64,000 bases of DNA, taken from assembly GCF_902459695.1 (NCBI RefSeq), contig NZ_CABPRZ010000010.1, forward strand, positions 124,001-188,000, written 5' to 3'. Positions 7,993 through 17,080 of this stretch are shown here, piece by piece. A program made the translations under genes and the position numbers. How positions within the stretch are numbered: position 1 is the first letter of the stretch; each line of letters opens with the position of its first letter. Below the pieces are notes generated by a model, which saw nothing but the letters and a program-made list of their open reading frames with translations, made no database searches and was not told where the DNA came from. The stretch is from Pandoraea terrae. GTDB taxonomy: Bacteria; Pseudomonadota; Gammaproteobacteria; Burkholderiales; Burkholderiaceae.

Positions 7993-9783
7993 TTACAGCT
8001 TCGCCAGACGCGCCAGCGCTTCGCGCAGCGTGTCATCCTTCTTGGCGAAACAGAAGCGCACCACGCCCGATTCATGCGGTGCGTGATAGAACGCCGAGAC
8101 AGGAATCGCCGCCACGCCGATTTCGCCGGTCAGCCACAGTGCGAAGTCCGCTTCGCTCTGTGTGCTGATCGCGCTGTAATCAACGCACTGGAAATACGTC
8201 CCCTCGCACGGCAGCAGCTTGAAGCGCGAGTTCGCAAGACCTTCGCGGAACAGATCGCGCTTTTTCTGATAAAACGCCGACAGTTCAAGGTAGGGCGCCG
8301 GATCGCGCATGTACTCGGCCAGCCCGACCTGCATCGGCGTGTTGACCGTAAAGACGTTGAACTGGTGCACCTTGCGGAACTCGGCCGTCAGCGCGGCGGG
8401 CGCGGCGACGAAACCGACTTTCCAGCCGGTGACGTGGTACGTTTTGCCGAAGCTCGACACGATGAAGCTGCGGCGCGCCAGTTCGGGGTGACGGGCGACG
8501 CTTTCGTGCGGCTTGCCGTCGTACACCATGTGTTCGTAAACCTCGTCCGACAGCAGCAGGATGTCGGTGCCGCGCACGATGTCTGCGAGCTTGGCGAGAT
8601 CGCTGGCGTGCCAGACGGTGCCGCTCGGATTGTGCGGTGTGTTGAACAGGATGAGTCGCGTGCGTGGCGTAATCGCGGCGGCGAGTTTGTCGAACGGGAT
8701 GCGGAATTCGGGGGCGTCCAGCGTGATGAACACCGGTTTGCCGCCCGCCAGTTCGATCGACGGCACGTAACTGTCGTAGGTCGGTTCGAACACGATCACT
8801 TCGTCGCCGGGGTGGACACAGGCGAGAATCGTGGTCAGCAGCGCTTGCGTCGCGCCCGCCGTCACCGTAATTTCCGTATCCCAGTCATACGCCTGACCGT
8901 AAAGGCGCCCAATCTTGCCGGCAATGGCCTGGCGCAGCGCCGGCACGCCGGCCATCGGCGGATACTGGTTGTGCCCGTCCTGCATGGCCTTCGTCACCGC
9001 GTCGACGATGCGCGGATCGCAGGCGAAGTCGGGGAAGCCCTGGCCCAGGTTGACCGCCTGCTTTTCGGCGGCCAGCGCGGACATCACGGTAAAAATCGTC
9101 GTGCCGACATTCGGCAGGCGGGACGGCAGGGACGGTGCCGCAAGCGGGGCGGCGGGGTTGTGCGGCGCGTTCATGGCGTGGCGTAATTCGTTTTCGGAAA
9201 TCAGCTTGTCGGGCTGCGCGGCTTGTCGGGCGGGGCGCAGCGGTTTGCCGGACATTCTACCGCCGTCTTCACCGATGGCGGCCTCGAGCAACGCCGAGAA
9301 CACTGCGGCAGTCACGATCCGGAAGGCGAATCCGCGCGCCACGCGGCTGCGCAGCTTGAGCACTGCGCGGTCCTTGCTGACGAGCCAGTCGGCGCCGCCG
9401 TCGCGCGCCGCCTCGAGAAACTTCTGATCGTCGCGATCACTGCACAGGGGCAGCGGTGCGGCGTCCACGTCCTCGGTGGACGCGGCGATCGGCGCCGTGT
9501 GTGCGTCGGCCCACGCGAGCGCGGCCCCGACGTCCACGTCGCGCGCTGCGAATTGCGGATAGGTGAGGACAATCGCCAGTTCGTCGCGGCAGCGCGGCGC
9601 CATGAGCGCTTGCAGGCGCCCTGATGTCAGGGCGGCGCGCAGGCCGCGGACCGCAGGATCGTCAAACACGAGCACGTCGATCCAGACATTGGTGTCGAGC
9701 ACGACGCGAGGCACCGATTCGCGCTCGGCGAGAGCCTGGGCAAAGGCGCGATCGGCGGAGGAAACAGCAGCGGGCAGAGGCAT
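7993..9783 (-). CDS. PIN-domain nuclease fused in frame to a class I/II aminotransferase
   Basis: One uninterrupted 596-codon frame encodes two families. Residues 25-165 form a PIN domain (COG1569-like) with acidic residues D30 ([10 protein letters not shown]), E68, D119 and D138, as in VapC-type RNases. Residues 205-596 form a PLP aminotransferase close to methionine aminotransferase YbdL, with NTPHNPSG (381-388) and [15 protein letters not shown], where K447 is the PLP lysine. Internal ATG codons at 9255 (residue 177) and 9174 (residue 204) could start a separate aminotransferase, but neither has a clear ribosome binding site. It may be a true fusion or two genes that lost the intervening stop; a stand-alone aminotransferase would be 7993-9174. 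Confidence 0.8.
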   Translation of the reverse strand: MPLPAAVSSADRAFAQALAERESVPRVVLDTNVWIDVLVFDDPAVRGLRAALTSGRLQALMAPRCRDELAIVLTYPQFAARDVDVGAALAWADAHTAPIAASTEDVDAAPLPLCSDRDDQKFLEAARDGGADWLVSKDRAVLKLRSRVARGFAFRIVTAAVFSALLEAAIGEDGGRMSGKPLRPARQAAQPDKLISENELRHAMNAPHNPAAPLAAPSLPSRLPNVGTTIFTVMSALAAEKQAVNLGQGFPDFACDPRIVDAVTKAMQDGHNQYPPMAGVPALRQAIAGKIGRLYGQAYDWDTEITVTAGATQALLTTILACVHPGDEVIVFEPTYDSYVPSIELAGGKPVFITLDAPEFRIPFDKLAAAITPRTRLILFNTPHNPSGTVWHASDLAKLADIVRGTDILLLSDEVYEHMVYDGKPHESVARHPELARRSFIVSSFGKTYHVTGWKVGFVAAPAALTAEFRKVHQFNVFTVNTPMQVGLAEYMRDPAPYLELSAFYQKKRDLFREGLANSRFKLLPCEGTYFQCVDYSAISTQSEADFALWLTGEIGVAAIPVSAFYHAPHESGVVRFCFAKKDDTLREALARLAKL

Positions 9784-9830
9784 TGGATAGAATGGCGGTT
9801 TCTTGTTTTCGCAGGAACGCTGCAGTCGCT

Positions 9831-10610
9831 ATGATAATTGTTCTGTCGCCGGCAAAATCGCTCGACTATGAAACGCCGCCGCACGTGGGGCAGCACACCG
9901 TGCCGCAATTCGTCGATGACGCCGCCGAACTGATCGAGAGCCTGCGAGCGCTCAGCCCGTCCCAGGTGAGCTCGCTGATGGGGATTTCCGACCAGTTGGC
10001 CGCCCTCAACACGTCGCGCTATGCCGAGTGGACGCCGCGCTTCGATACCACCAACGCCAAGCAGGCGGTGCTGGCCTTCAATGGCGACGTCTACGAGGGG
10101 CTGTCGGCCCGTACGCTGTCCGCCCCCCAACTCGACTTCGCCCAACGCCACTTGCGTATCCTCTCGGGCCTCTACGGCGTATTGCGGCCGCTCGACCTGC
10201 TCCAGCCGTACCGGTTGGAGATGGGCACGCGCTTTGCCAACGCACGCGGGCGTGATCTGTACGCTTTCTGGGGCGAGCGGGTGACGCACACCATCAACGC
10301 GGCGCTGGCGGAGCATCCGCAAACGCGCCGTGTTTTGGTGAATCTTGCATCGGAAGAGTATTTCAAGGTGGTCAAGCGCCGTTTGGTCGAAGCCCCGGTC
10401 ATCACGCCCGTGTTCGAGGACTGGAAGGGCGGCAAGTACAAGATCATCAGCTTCTACGCCAAGCGCGCGCGTGGCCTGATGGCCCGCTATGCCATCGAGA
10501 ACGCCGTGTCGGACGTCCAGCAATTGAAGTCGTTCGACAGCGAGGGCTATGCGTTCGACGACAGCGTGTCGTCCGACGCGTTGTGGGTGTTCCGCCGCAA
10601 GGTCACTTGA
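9831..10610 (+). CDS. yaaA: Peroxide stress protein YaaA (DUF328)
   Basis: A 259-residue protein, the usual family length. It begins [17 protein letters not shown], matching the conserved YaaA N-terminus, and has [25 protein letters not shown] and the C-terminal basic DNA-binding-like [12 protein letters not shown]. In E. coli YaaA lowers intracellular free iron damage during hydrogen peroxide stress (established for that species). The start at ATG 9831 is chosen by family alignment; its ribosome binding site is weak (AGGAA about 15 bases upstream). It is divergent from the PIN-aminotransferase gene only 47 bases away. Confidence 0.93.
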   Translation: MIIVLSPAKSLDYETPPHVGQHTVPQFVDDAAELIESLRALSPSQVSSLMGISDQLAALNTSRYAEWTPRFDTTNAKQAVLAFNGDVYEGLSARTLSAPQLDFAQRHLRILSGLYGVLRPLDLLQPYRLEMGTRFANARGRDLYAFWGERVTHTINAALAEHPQTRRVLVNLASEEYFKVVKRRLVEAPVITPVFEDWKGGKYKIISFYAKRARGLMARYAIENAVSDVQQLKSFDSEGYAFDDSVSSDALWVFRRKVT

Positions 10611-10641
10611 TATTTTTCCGAAATCGCCCAAGAGGATGCCG

Positions 10642-11784
10642 ATGTCTTTGACCGTGAGCAGCGCCTTCGATGGCGGCGCCATCGAGCTGGTAAGCGCCGA
10701 GCGCGCCGACGCGATCCACGTGCGCGTGCGACGCGACACGCACGCGGATTTCTCGCAGTGGTTCTATTTCCGCCTGCAGGGCGCGGCGGGACAGGCCTGC
10801 CGCATCGTGTTCGACAATGCCGGCCAGACGTCGTATCCGAACGGCTGGTGCGACTATCGGGCCGTCGCCTCGTACGATCGCGTGCACTGGTATCGCGTGC
10901 CGACGGCCTATGATGGCACGGTCATGACCGTGAGCTTCACGCCGGCGCACGACAGCGTGTATCTGGCCTATTTCGAGCCGTATGGCGACGACCGCCATCT
11001 TGCGCTGCTCGGCACGGCGCAGAATGCCTCGCGCGTGCGTTCGCGTCATTTGGGGCAGACCGTGGACGGCCGTGACATGACTGCGTTGACGGTGGGCGAG
11101 ACGGGCGACGGCAAGCGCGTGATCTGGATCATTGCGCGCCAGCACCCGGGCGAGACCATGGCCGAGTGGTTCGTGGAAGGATTGCTGCGCCGTCTCGTGG
11201 GCGCGGGCGACTGGGCCGGCGACCCGCTGGCCGGGGCGCTGCTGAACGACGCGGTGTTCCACATCGTGCCGAACATGAATCCCGACGGTTCGGCGCGCGG
11301 CAACCTGCGCACGAACGCGGCAGGCGCGAACCTCAATCGCGAGTGGCTGGAGCCCGACGCGGCGCGCAGCCCGGAAGTGCTGTGCGTGCGTGATGCGATT
11401 CATGCCACCGGCTGCGACATGTTCTTCGACATCCATGGCGACGAAACGCTCCCGTACGTGTTCATCGCCGGCAACGAGGGCGTCGATGGCGCGAGCGAGG
11501 CGCTCCTGGCCAATGAGCGAGCGTTCATCGAGCGATTCAAGCGTGCGAACCTCGACTTCCAGGACCGGTTCGGCTATCCGCCGGGCAAGCATGGCTCGGA
11601 ATCCGGCAAGCTCGCATCGAAGTATGTCGCGCACCACTTCGAGTGCCTGTCGTTGACGCTCGAGATGCCGTTCAAGGACAACGCCAATCGTCCGGATCCG
11701 CAATACGGGTGGAGCGGGGCGCGTAGCGCTGCGCTCGGCGCGTCGATGTTGCAGGCGATCCGGGACCACCTGTACGCCGTCTGA
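10642..11784 (+). CDS. M14 family zinc carboxypeptidase, cytosolic (Nna1/CCP-like)
   Basis: A 380-residue peptidase with an N-terminal beta-sandwich (residues about 1-120) followed by an M14 domain. Zinc ligands are seen in RQHPGETMAEW (His and Glu) and the later His of DIHGDE; NMNPDGSARGN and NAAGANLNREW supply the substrate-carboxylate-binding Arg/Asn signature. There is no signal peptide, so it is cytoplasmic. These features match the CCP/Nna1 subgroup of M14. The start at ATG 10642 has AGAGG six bases upstream; ATG 10636 overlaps that site. It follows yaaA by 31 bases and is probably cotranscribed. Confidence 0.88.
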   Translation: MSLTVSSAFDGGAIELVSAERADAIHVRVRRDTHADFSQWFYFRLQGAAGQACRIVFDNAGQTSYPNGWCDYRAVASYDRVHWYRVPTAYDGTVMTVSFTPAHDSVYLAYFEPYGDDRHLALLGTAQNASRVRSRHLGQTVDGRDMTALTVGETGDGKRVIWIIARQHPGETMAEWFVEGLLRRLVGAGDWAGDPLAGALLNDAVFHIVPNMNPDGSARGNLRTNAAGANLNREWLEPDAARSPEVLCVRDAIHATGCDMFFDIHGDETLPYVFIAGNEGVDGASEALLANERAFIERFKRANLDFQDRFGYPPGKHGSESGKLASKYVAHHFECLSLTLEMPFKDNANRPDPQYGWSGARSAALGASMLQAIRDHLYAV

Positions 11785-11797
11785 CGACGTGCAGTCC

Positions 11798-11825
11798 CCT
11801 CGGCGGCCCTGATGGGCGGCCGAGG
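11798..11825. terminator. Hairpin between convergent genes, possible bidirectional terminator
   Basis: Outer stem CCTCGGC / GCCGAGG with an inner GCCC/GGGC pairing, placed between the stop of the M14 peptidase and the stop of the minus-strand exported protein. It has no T-tract on either strand. Confidence 0.4.
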
Positions 11826-11845
11826 CATCGTGCGCCCGTCGCCGG

Positions 11846-12466
11846 TCAGGGCTGTGCCGCCGCGCTTTTCTTGCTGGCCGACGACTTCGGCGCCGCTTTC
11901 GAGGTTGATTTGCGCGACGACGCACTCGCCGTGCTGCGCTTGCCGCCCGATTTGCCGGCCACGGCGTGGCTTTTCGCGCCCCCGCGTGTGCGTTTGGCGT
12001 GCTTGGGCTGCTCGACCGTAGGCAGCGGCGAGGTGTAGTCGAACGCCATCATCCGGCCCTCGGCGTAGCCGCAGCGGACATGGACGACATCGGTGGTGCC
12101 GTTCACGCGCTTGCCTGCGGCTTCGAGCGTCACGACCTGCGACACGTCGATCTTCTGCTTGCGGTCGTCGAAATGGCCTTGCCACGGCTCGACCTTGGCA
12201 TGGCCGGCATCGAGCGCTTCGGGGCCATACTCGACACTCTGGTAGCCGGGCAGCGTTGCGACAACGAAGCTCGCGTGCGCGGCGCAATCGGCCACGAGCG
12301 GATCGGCGTGACGTTCGTTGATGAATTGGTCGACCAGCGCACGGTGCTGTTCGAGGGTAACGGCATGCGCTGCGGCAGGCAGGCCGAGCGGGGTGGCGGC
12401 CGCTGCGGCCGTGCACAGGGCACGCATCAGGCCGCGCACGGCGCGATTCAAAAATCGGTTGGACAT
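11846..12466 (-). CDS. Exported protein with lysine/serine/alanine-rich basic tail (possibly BspC-domain family)
   Basis: A 206-residue protein. The N-terminus is a signal peptide (basic start, alanine-rich core, AAAHA cleavage-like site near residue 31). A globular part of about 110 residues follows, with two Cys (VADCAAHA and VRCGYAEG) that could form a disulfide. The last 45 residues are almost only K, S, A, R and G, resembling a histone-H1 tail. From memory, BspC-domain proteins of Burkholderia have a similar layout, but I am not sure. The start at the ATG complementary to 12464-12466 is chosen to open the signal peptide; 19 further residues are possible upstream. Confidence 0.65.
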   Translation of the reverse strand: MSNRFLNRAVRGLMRALCTAAAAATPLGLPAAAHAVTLEQHRALVDQFINERHADPLVADCAAHASFVVATLPGYQSVEYGPEALDAGHAKVEPWQGHFDDRKQKIDVSQVVTLEAAGKRVNGTTDVVHVRCGYAEGRMMAFDYTSPLPTVEQPKHAKRTRGGAKSHAVAGKSGGKRSTASASSRKSTSKAAPKSSASKKSAAAQP

Positions 12467-12712
12467 TGCTTGGACGTATCTCGGGGGGGCGCTTTGGGGG
12501 CACTTGAACATCCGCGGTGGCAATGCACGCTGCGGACACCTCGGAATCGCCGCGCACAGGCGACGCTATATGAAACACGTCGCGGCAGCGAGTTCCATCT
12601 TAACCGAAAAAAACGGCTGAACGGCCGGCGGGCCGGTTTTCGCGCGTCAGCCAAGATTACGGCGCGCTACAATGCCGTCTTGAGCGCCTCGCATTTCTTA
12701 TTCCTGTTCCGC

Positions 12713-13405
12713 ATGTTCGCCAATTCCCGTCCCGTCACGAGCCCCCAAGCCGGTCCGCACGACAAGCTCGCCGAGTTGCTCGACCGGCATTGCGGCGCGC
12801 CGTTCCGCAAGCCGCTCGCGGCCTATAGCGCGCCGGCGTTCGATGCGGCGATGGCGGCGTGGCGTGCGGCGGGCGCAGCGCCGTTGATCATCGACGCGGG
12901 GTGCGGTGTCGGCGAAAGCACGCTGCATCTGGCGACGCAGTACCCGGATCATTTCGTGATCGGCGTCGACCAGTCGGCGAGCCGCATCACGCGCGGGAAA
13001 GATTGGTGGGATGGCGAGTGGCCTGAGAATTTCGCGTGGGTGCGCGCCGATCTCGTCGATTTCTGGCGGCAGTTGCATGACGCCGGGATTGCGCCGGCGC
13101 GGCACTACATACTATATCCGAATCCGTGGCCGAAAATCGGGCAACTGGCCCGGCGGTGGCATGGGCATCCGGTATTCCCGACGGTGGCGGCGCTCGGCGG
13201 CATCATCGAATGCCGCAGCAACTGGCCCGTCTACATCGACGAATTCGCGTTTGCATTGACGCGGCTGACCGGTGTTCCGGTCGACCTGCAAGCATGGGTG
13301 CCCGAGGCGCCGATGACGCCGTTTGAACGGAAGTACCTCGCATCCGGCCACCCGTTGTATCGATGCGCGGCAAACTTGCCAAGGGTGTCGACCCGAGCGC
13401 AATGA
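12713..13405 (+). CDS. TrmB-like SAM-dependent methyltransferase
   Basis: A 230-residue Rossmann-type methyltransferase. SAM motif I is IIDAGCGVGES; FVIGVDQSASRI is the acidic motif II; YILYPNPWPKIGQL with a following RRWHGHP is the signature of the tRNA (guanine-N7) methyltransferase family (TrmB: NPWP...K.RH). The conserved C-terminal TxFE-like segment appears as TPFERKY. It is shorter and more divergent than canonical TrmB, so it is probably a paralogue with its own substrate. The ATG at 12713 has no strong ribosome binding site; TTG 12680 is an alternative. It is divergent from the basic-tailed exported protein. Confidence 0.75.
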   Translation: MFANSRPVTSPQAGPHDKLAELLDRHCGAPFRKPLAAYSAPAFDAAMAAWRAAGAAPLIIDAGCGVGESTLHLATQYPDHFVIGVDQSASRITRGKDWWDGEWPENFAWVRADLVDFWRQLHDAGIAPARHYILYPNPWPKIGQLARRWHGHPVFPTVAALGGIIECRSNWPVYIDEFAFALTRLTGVPVDLQAWVPEAPMTPFERKYLASGHPLYRCAANLPRVSTRAQ

Positions 13406-13450
13406 CAGGAGGGGGCTGCCGCGGACATCCGTGGCAACCTCCGCTCCGAC

Positions 13451-14629
13451 TCAATGAAAATGCGGCCGGTTGGGTTCCGCGTCTTCCGGCATTTCCGCAT
13501 GGACCACTTCTCCGAGCGGATCCGGATAAAGCGGCACGCCGCAGTCGTCGCAAAATTCGGGATCGAAACGGCCCGGATGCTTGCGGATTTCCGTCACGCC
13601 GCATTCCTTGAGCAGGTCGGTCACTTCCTCGAGTGCGCCGCCTTCGACTTCGCCGTTCTCGCGCCCGTACAGCGGCCACACCACACCGTAGATCACATCG
13701 TTGCTGCCGCGTTGGGTGAACGCGACGCGGTATTCGTCGATATTCTGCTCGCCGAATCCGGCCACCACCGCGCGCAATTCCACCGGCGTCAATGTGAGCA
13801 CGTCTTCAAGGTAACGCAGGGCCGTGCGGATCGTATGCGGACGGATGCGTTCGTCGGCTTCGCGGCAACTGGCATAGTAGGCATCGGGCAGCAGCGACTC
13901 GATCTCGCAGCCGGGCAGCAGTGCGCCCAGGTTGGGGCCGCCTTGCGTGGCCCATTGTTCCTGGCACTGGCCGCGTTCGGCGTGACGCGGGCCGTCTTCC
14001 TGCCAACGGAACATCGGCGCGCCGCGCGGCACGGCGACGGCGGCGAGCAGGAAACGGGGATCGGCCAGAATCGGCGCGGTTTCGGGCAGGTCGCCGGTCG
14101 GCTGACGGGCTTCCGTACGTTCGACGGCCGCTTGCGCGAGTTGCTGTGTAACGCGCCATGCCTCGCAATGCGTGCGCGGCAGCTGGTCGATGCTGTACAG
14201 GTAAGGCGACAGGACGGCGCGCGCCTGTTCGGCCACCACGTGGGCATGCAGATGCGCGGACAGGGGCAGCAGGGCGTCTTGCTTCAGCGCGCCCGACGGG
14301 ATTGCGTAACGTGTCCAGGCGAGGACCGGAATCGCGACGAGCAAAGCGTCCCATGTTTGTCCCTCGGCTTCGATCTCGGCCGATTCGCTTTGCGATTCGA
14401 TCAAATCCGCGAGCGCGCCGTAGGCTTCACTGTGATTGGCCTGCAGATGGTCGAGCGCCGTGTCGAGCGCGGCCTGGTTGCCCGTGCGCAGCAGGCGCGT
14501 GAGCAAGGTGTCGAGCTGCTCTTCCCAGAATCGGTCTTCAATACGGCTCCCCGAGGCGGCCAGCGCAAGGGCGTGGCCGACCAGCTTTTCAGCGTCGGGA
14601 GTCAAGCGTTTGGCGGTGCGTGAGCGCAT
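13451..14629 (-). CDS. DUF2863 family protein
   Basis: A 392-residue protein, largely alpha-helical and acidic, that I recognise from Burkholderiales genomes as DUF2863. Near the C-terminus it has CDDCGVPLYPDP, a CxxC knuckle that may bind zinc, followed by an acidic and His-ending tail (NRPHFH). No catalytic motif is visible. It is convergent with the TrmB-like gene and lies 75 bases downstream of ogt on the same strand. Function unknown. Confidence 0.75.
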   Translation of the reverse strand: MRSRTAKRLTPDAEKLVGHALALAASGSRIEDRFWEEQLDTLLTRLLRTGNQAALDTALDHLQANHSEAYGALADLIESQSESAEIEAEGQTWDALLVAIPVLAWTRYAIPSGALKQDALLPLSAHLHAHVVAEQARAVLSPYLYSIDQLPRTHCEAWRVTQQLAQAAVERTEARQPTGDLPETAPILADPRFLLAAVAVPRGAPMFRWQEDGPRHAERGQCQEQWATQGGPNLGALLPGCEIESLLPDAYYASCREADERIRPHTIRTALRYLEDVLTLTPVELRAVVAGFGEQNIDEYRVAFTQRGSNDVIYGVVWPLYGRENGEVEGGALEEVTDLLKECGVTEIRKHPGRFDPEFCDDCGVPLYPDPLGEVVHAEMPEDAEPNRPHFH

Positions 14630-14704
14630 AGTCTTGCAAATCGGGTGCAGATAAAGACAGGATTGTACGGCAAGCCCGCGCTGGAAACCGGGATCGCATG
14701 AGAA

Positions 14705-15211
14705 TCAGGCGAATAGCGCGCCGGTTTCGCCCTGCGTGACGCCTTCGACCGTCAGCAAGGCGCGCTTGCGATCGAGGCCTCCCGCATAGCCGGTCAGCGT
14801 GCCGTCGCTCCCCAGGACACGGTGGCACGGCACGATCACCGAGATCGGATTGCGTCCCGTGGCCGTGCCGACGGCGCGCGCATGGTTGCTGCCGCCGAAA
14901 GCCGCCGCAATGGCGCCGTAGGTCGTCGTGCTGCCGTAGGGGATGGCGCGCAGCGCATCCCAGACGCGCTTCTGGAACGGCGTACCCTGCGGGCGAAGCG
15001 GGAGATCGAAGCGGCGGCGGCCTTCGTGGAAAAATTCGTCCAGCGCTGCGCGGGTGCGGCCGATGACCGCGAGATCGCCGCCGTCGCGCCATTCGGGGGA
15101 GGTGGTCGGAAAGTACTTCTGTCCGTCGAAGTATACGCCGCATAGCGCATCTCCGTCGGCGAGCAACAGCATTTCGCCGAGCGGGCTGTGATAGTGGGCT
15201 TGGAAAATCAT
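14705..15211 (-). CDS. ogt: Methylated-DNA--[protein]-cysteine S-methyltransferase
   Basis: A 168-residue suicide enzyme that transfers methyl groups from O6-methylguanine to its own cysteine. The active-site motif IVPCHRV is intact, preceded by the helix-turn-helix helix FGGSNHARAVG that contains the base-flipping Arg and followed by GTLTGYAGGLDRK. Length is typical for Ogt and there is no extra domain. The start has AAGGAA about 7 bases upstream on the minus strand. It lies 83 bases downstream of the Ada-AlkA gene, so the two make an alkylation-damage repair unit. Confidence 0.95.
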   Translation of the reverse strand: MIFQAHYHSPLGEMLLLADGDALCGVYFDGQKYFPTTSPEWRDGGDLAVIGRTRAALDEFFHEGRRRFDLPLRPQGTPFQKRVWDALRAIPYGSTTTYGAIAAAFGGSNHARAVGTATGRNPISVIVPCHRVLGSDGTLTGYAGGLDRKRALLTVEGVTQGETGALFA

Positions 15212-15294
15212 GCCGGGTTCCTTGTTCGAGTGGTGGGCTGCAGCGGGAGGGACGGCAGCCGGGATGACCCGATGCCGTCGCGCTTCCCCTGAAC

Positions 15295-16758
15295 TCAGGC
15301 TTTGGGTTCGCCTTGGGCCAAAGCAGCGGCTTCACGCCACAGGTGCAACGCCGCATAGGCGCGCCAGGGTGCCCATTGGGCCGCGTGGGCCGCCACTTCG
15401 CGTTCGTCCTTCAGGCGCAGGTGCTGGCGCAGCACCAGATCGCCCGCCGGCAGCGCATCCGGCGAGCCCAGGGCCCGCATCGCGATGTACTGCGCCGTCC
15501 ATGGCCCAATACCCTTGATCGCGAGCAGCGCCGCGGTCGTCGCTTCCAGGGGGGCAAGCGGATCGAGGCGAAGCGTGCCGTCGAGCAACGCGGCGGCGAC
15601 CGCCTGGATCGCCGCCGCACGCGTACGGATCAATCCCGCGCCGCACAGTGCGTCGATGGTTGCGTTCGCCAGGGCAGCGGCGTCCGGAAACGTATGTGTC
15701 AGGCCCTCGACCGGTTCGGCCAACGGTGTACCGAAACGCTCGGTCAGGCGGCCCAGCACGCGCCGTGCGCCTTGCACCGTGACCTGTTGCCCCACGATCG
15801 CGCGTACCGCGATTTCCAGTCCGTCGACCGCGCCCGGCACGCGCAAGCCTGGTTTTGCAGCGGCCAACGGACCGAGATGCGCGTCGATGACATCCGGCCG
15901 GGCGCCGAGATCGAACAGATGCCGGAGCTTGCCGAGCACTTGCGGTACCACCCGTGCCAGTTGCGGCGGCATGGTGACCTGCAATGCATGCCGCTGGGGC
16001 AGTTGCGCGACGCGGCACCAGCCTGTCACGGCCTCCCCGGCGGCCAGCTCAATGCGCAGTGTCCGGCAATACACATCGCCGTCACGCCGCTCGACACCTT
16101 CAATGGCGCGATGACCAAGGAAGTCGAGCAGTGCGTCCCACGCCAGCGGCGGGCGATAGGCCAACTGGAAGACAAGGCCGCCCTCATCGGCCGCCGGGGC
16201 CGCATGCGCGCGGAGGCGGCCCGGCGCGAAGCCGTATCTCGTCTTGAACAGGCCGTTGAAGCGGCGCACGCTTCCGAACCCGGCGGCCAGTGCGACGTCG
16301 GTCACGGGCAATGCCGTATCCGTGAGCAAACGCTTGGCGAGCAACAGCCGTTGCGTTTGTGCGTATTCGACCGGCGAAACGCCAAACTCGGCTGCGAAGA
16401 TGCGCCGAAGGTGCCGCTCAGTGACGCCGATACGTGAAGCCAGACCGGGGAGGTCTGCACCGTTGAGGAAGCCGTCATCGATCATCGCGGCGGCGGCATC
16501 CGCCAGTTCGCGCGCCGCGTCGAAGCGCGCAACGCCCGGCGCCAGTTCGGGCCGGCATTTGAGGCACGGACGATAACCGGCCTTCTCGGCGGCGGCCGCA
16601 CTGCTGTAAAACGTGCAGTTCTCGAAGCGCGGCGTCTTGACGGCGCAAACCGGCCGGCAGTAGATGCCGGTCGACGAAACGCCGACGAAGAACCAGCCGT
16701 CGAAGCGGCGGTCGCGCGCGGCGACGGCCTTGTAGCAAGCGGCTGGATCGAGGGTCAT
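15295..16758 (-). CDS. alkA: Ada-AraC-AlkA fusion: methylphosphotriester-sensing DNA-3-methyladenine glycosylase II
   Basis: A 487-residue three-part protein. Residues 1-75 are the Ada zinc domain with Cys34, Cys38, Cys65 and Cys68; Cys34 is the equivalent of the methyl-accepting Cys of E. coli Ada. Residues about 80-190 form an AraC helix-turn-helix regulator. Residues about 200-487 are the AlkA glycosylase with a helix-hairpin-helix (IKGIGPWTAQYIAMR) and the catalytic Asp in PAGDLVL. It should sense alkyl damage, activate repair genes and excise alkylated bases. It heads a minus-strand unit with ogt. The architecture is known in proteobacteria and the assignment is firm. Confidence 0.93.
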   Translation of the reverse strand: MTLDPAACYKAVAARDRRFDGWFFVGVSSTGIYCRPVCAVKTPRFENCTFYSSAAAAEKAGYRPCLKCRPELAPGVARFDAARELADAAAAMIDDGFLNGADLPGLASRIGVTERHLRRIFAAEFGVSPVEYAQTQRLLLAKRLLTDTALPVTDVALAAGFGSVRRFNGLFKTRYGFAPGRLRAHAAPAADEGGLVFQLAYRPPLAWDALLDFLGHRAIEGVERRDGDVYCRTLRIELAAGEAVTGWCRVAQLPQRHALQVTMPPQLARVVPQVLGKLRHLFDLGARPDVIDAHLGPLAAAKPGLRVPGAVDGLEIAVRAIVGQQVTVQGARRVLGRLTERFGTPLAEPVEGLTHTFPDAAALANATIDALCGAGLIRTRAAAIQAVAAALLDGTLRLDPLAPLEATTAALLAIKGIGPWTAQYIAMRALGSPDALPAGDLVLRQHLRLKDEREVAAHAAQWAPWRAYAALHLWREAAALAQGEPKA

Positions 16759-17080
16759 GAGCGAGGACGGTGGATGACTTGCATGCCGTCACTCTACGCG
16801 CGGATCGCGCAGGGCGCTAGCCATTTTCGGACATGACGGCGTGGCGTTCTTCAGGTGCCGGGCGTGCGCGTAACGGCCTGCGCTTTGTCCCAATCAGTCT
16901 CGAATAGGGGGCCTATTAGCCAATTTTTGGAAGATTTTCGGAAATTGCTCATTTAGTCTGCGCTGGGCCCCCGGTAACGTCTCTTCTTCTTCCGGGCAGT
17001 CGGCGCGCAGGCCTTGCTTCAGAAAAGCGGTGCTTCTTCTTGCCGGGGGTAATGAAAACACTACAGCAAACGCACAACCT
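16759..17080. other. Intergenic region between alkA (-) and the type I secretion locus (+)
   Basis: About 320 bases without a convincing gene. It must contain the promoters of both divergent units. A short inverted repeat AATAGG-GGG-CCTATT lies at 16903-16917, and AT-rich tracts follow at 16918-16955. An in-frame GTG at 17030 could lengthen the transporter by 17 residues. No tRNA or known RNA motif is seen. Confidence 0.5.
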
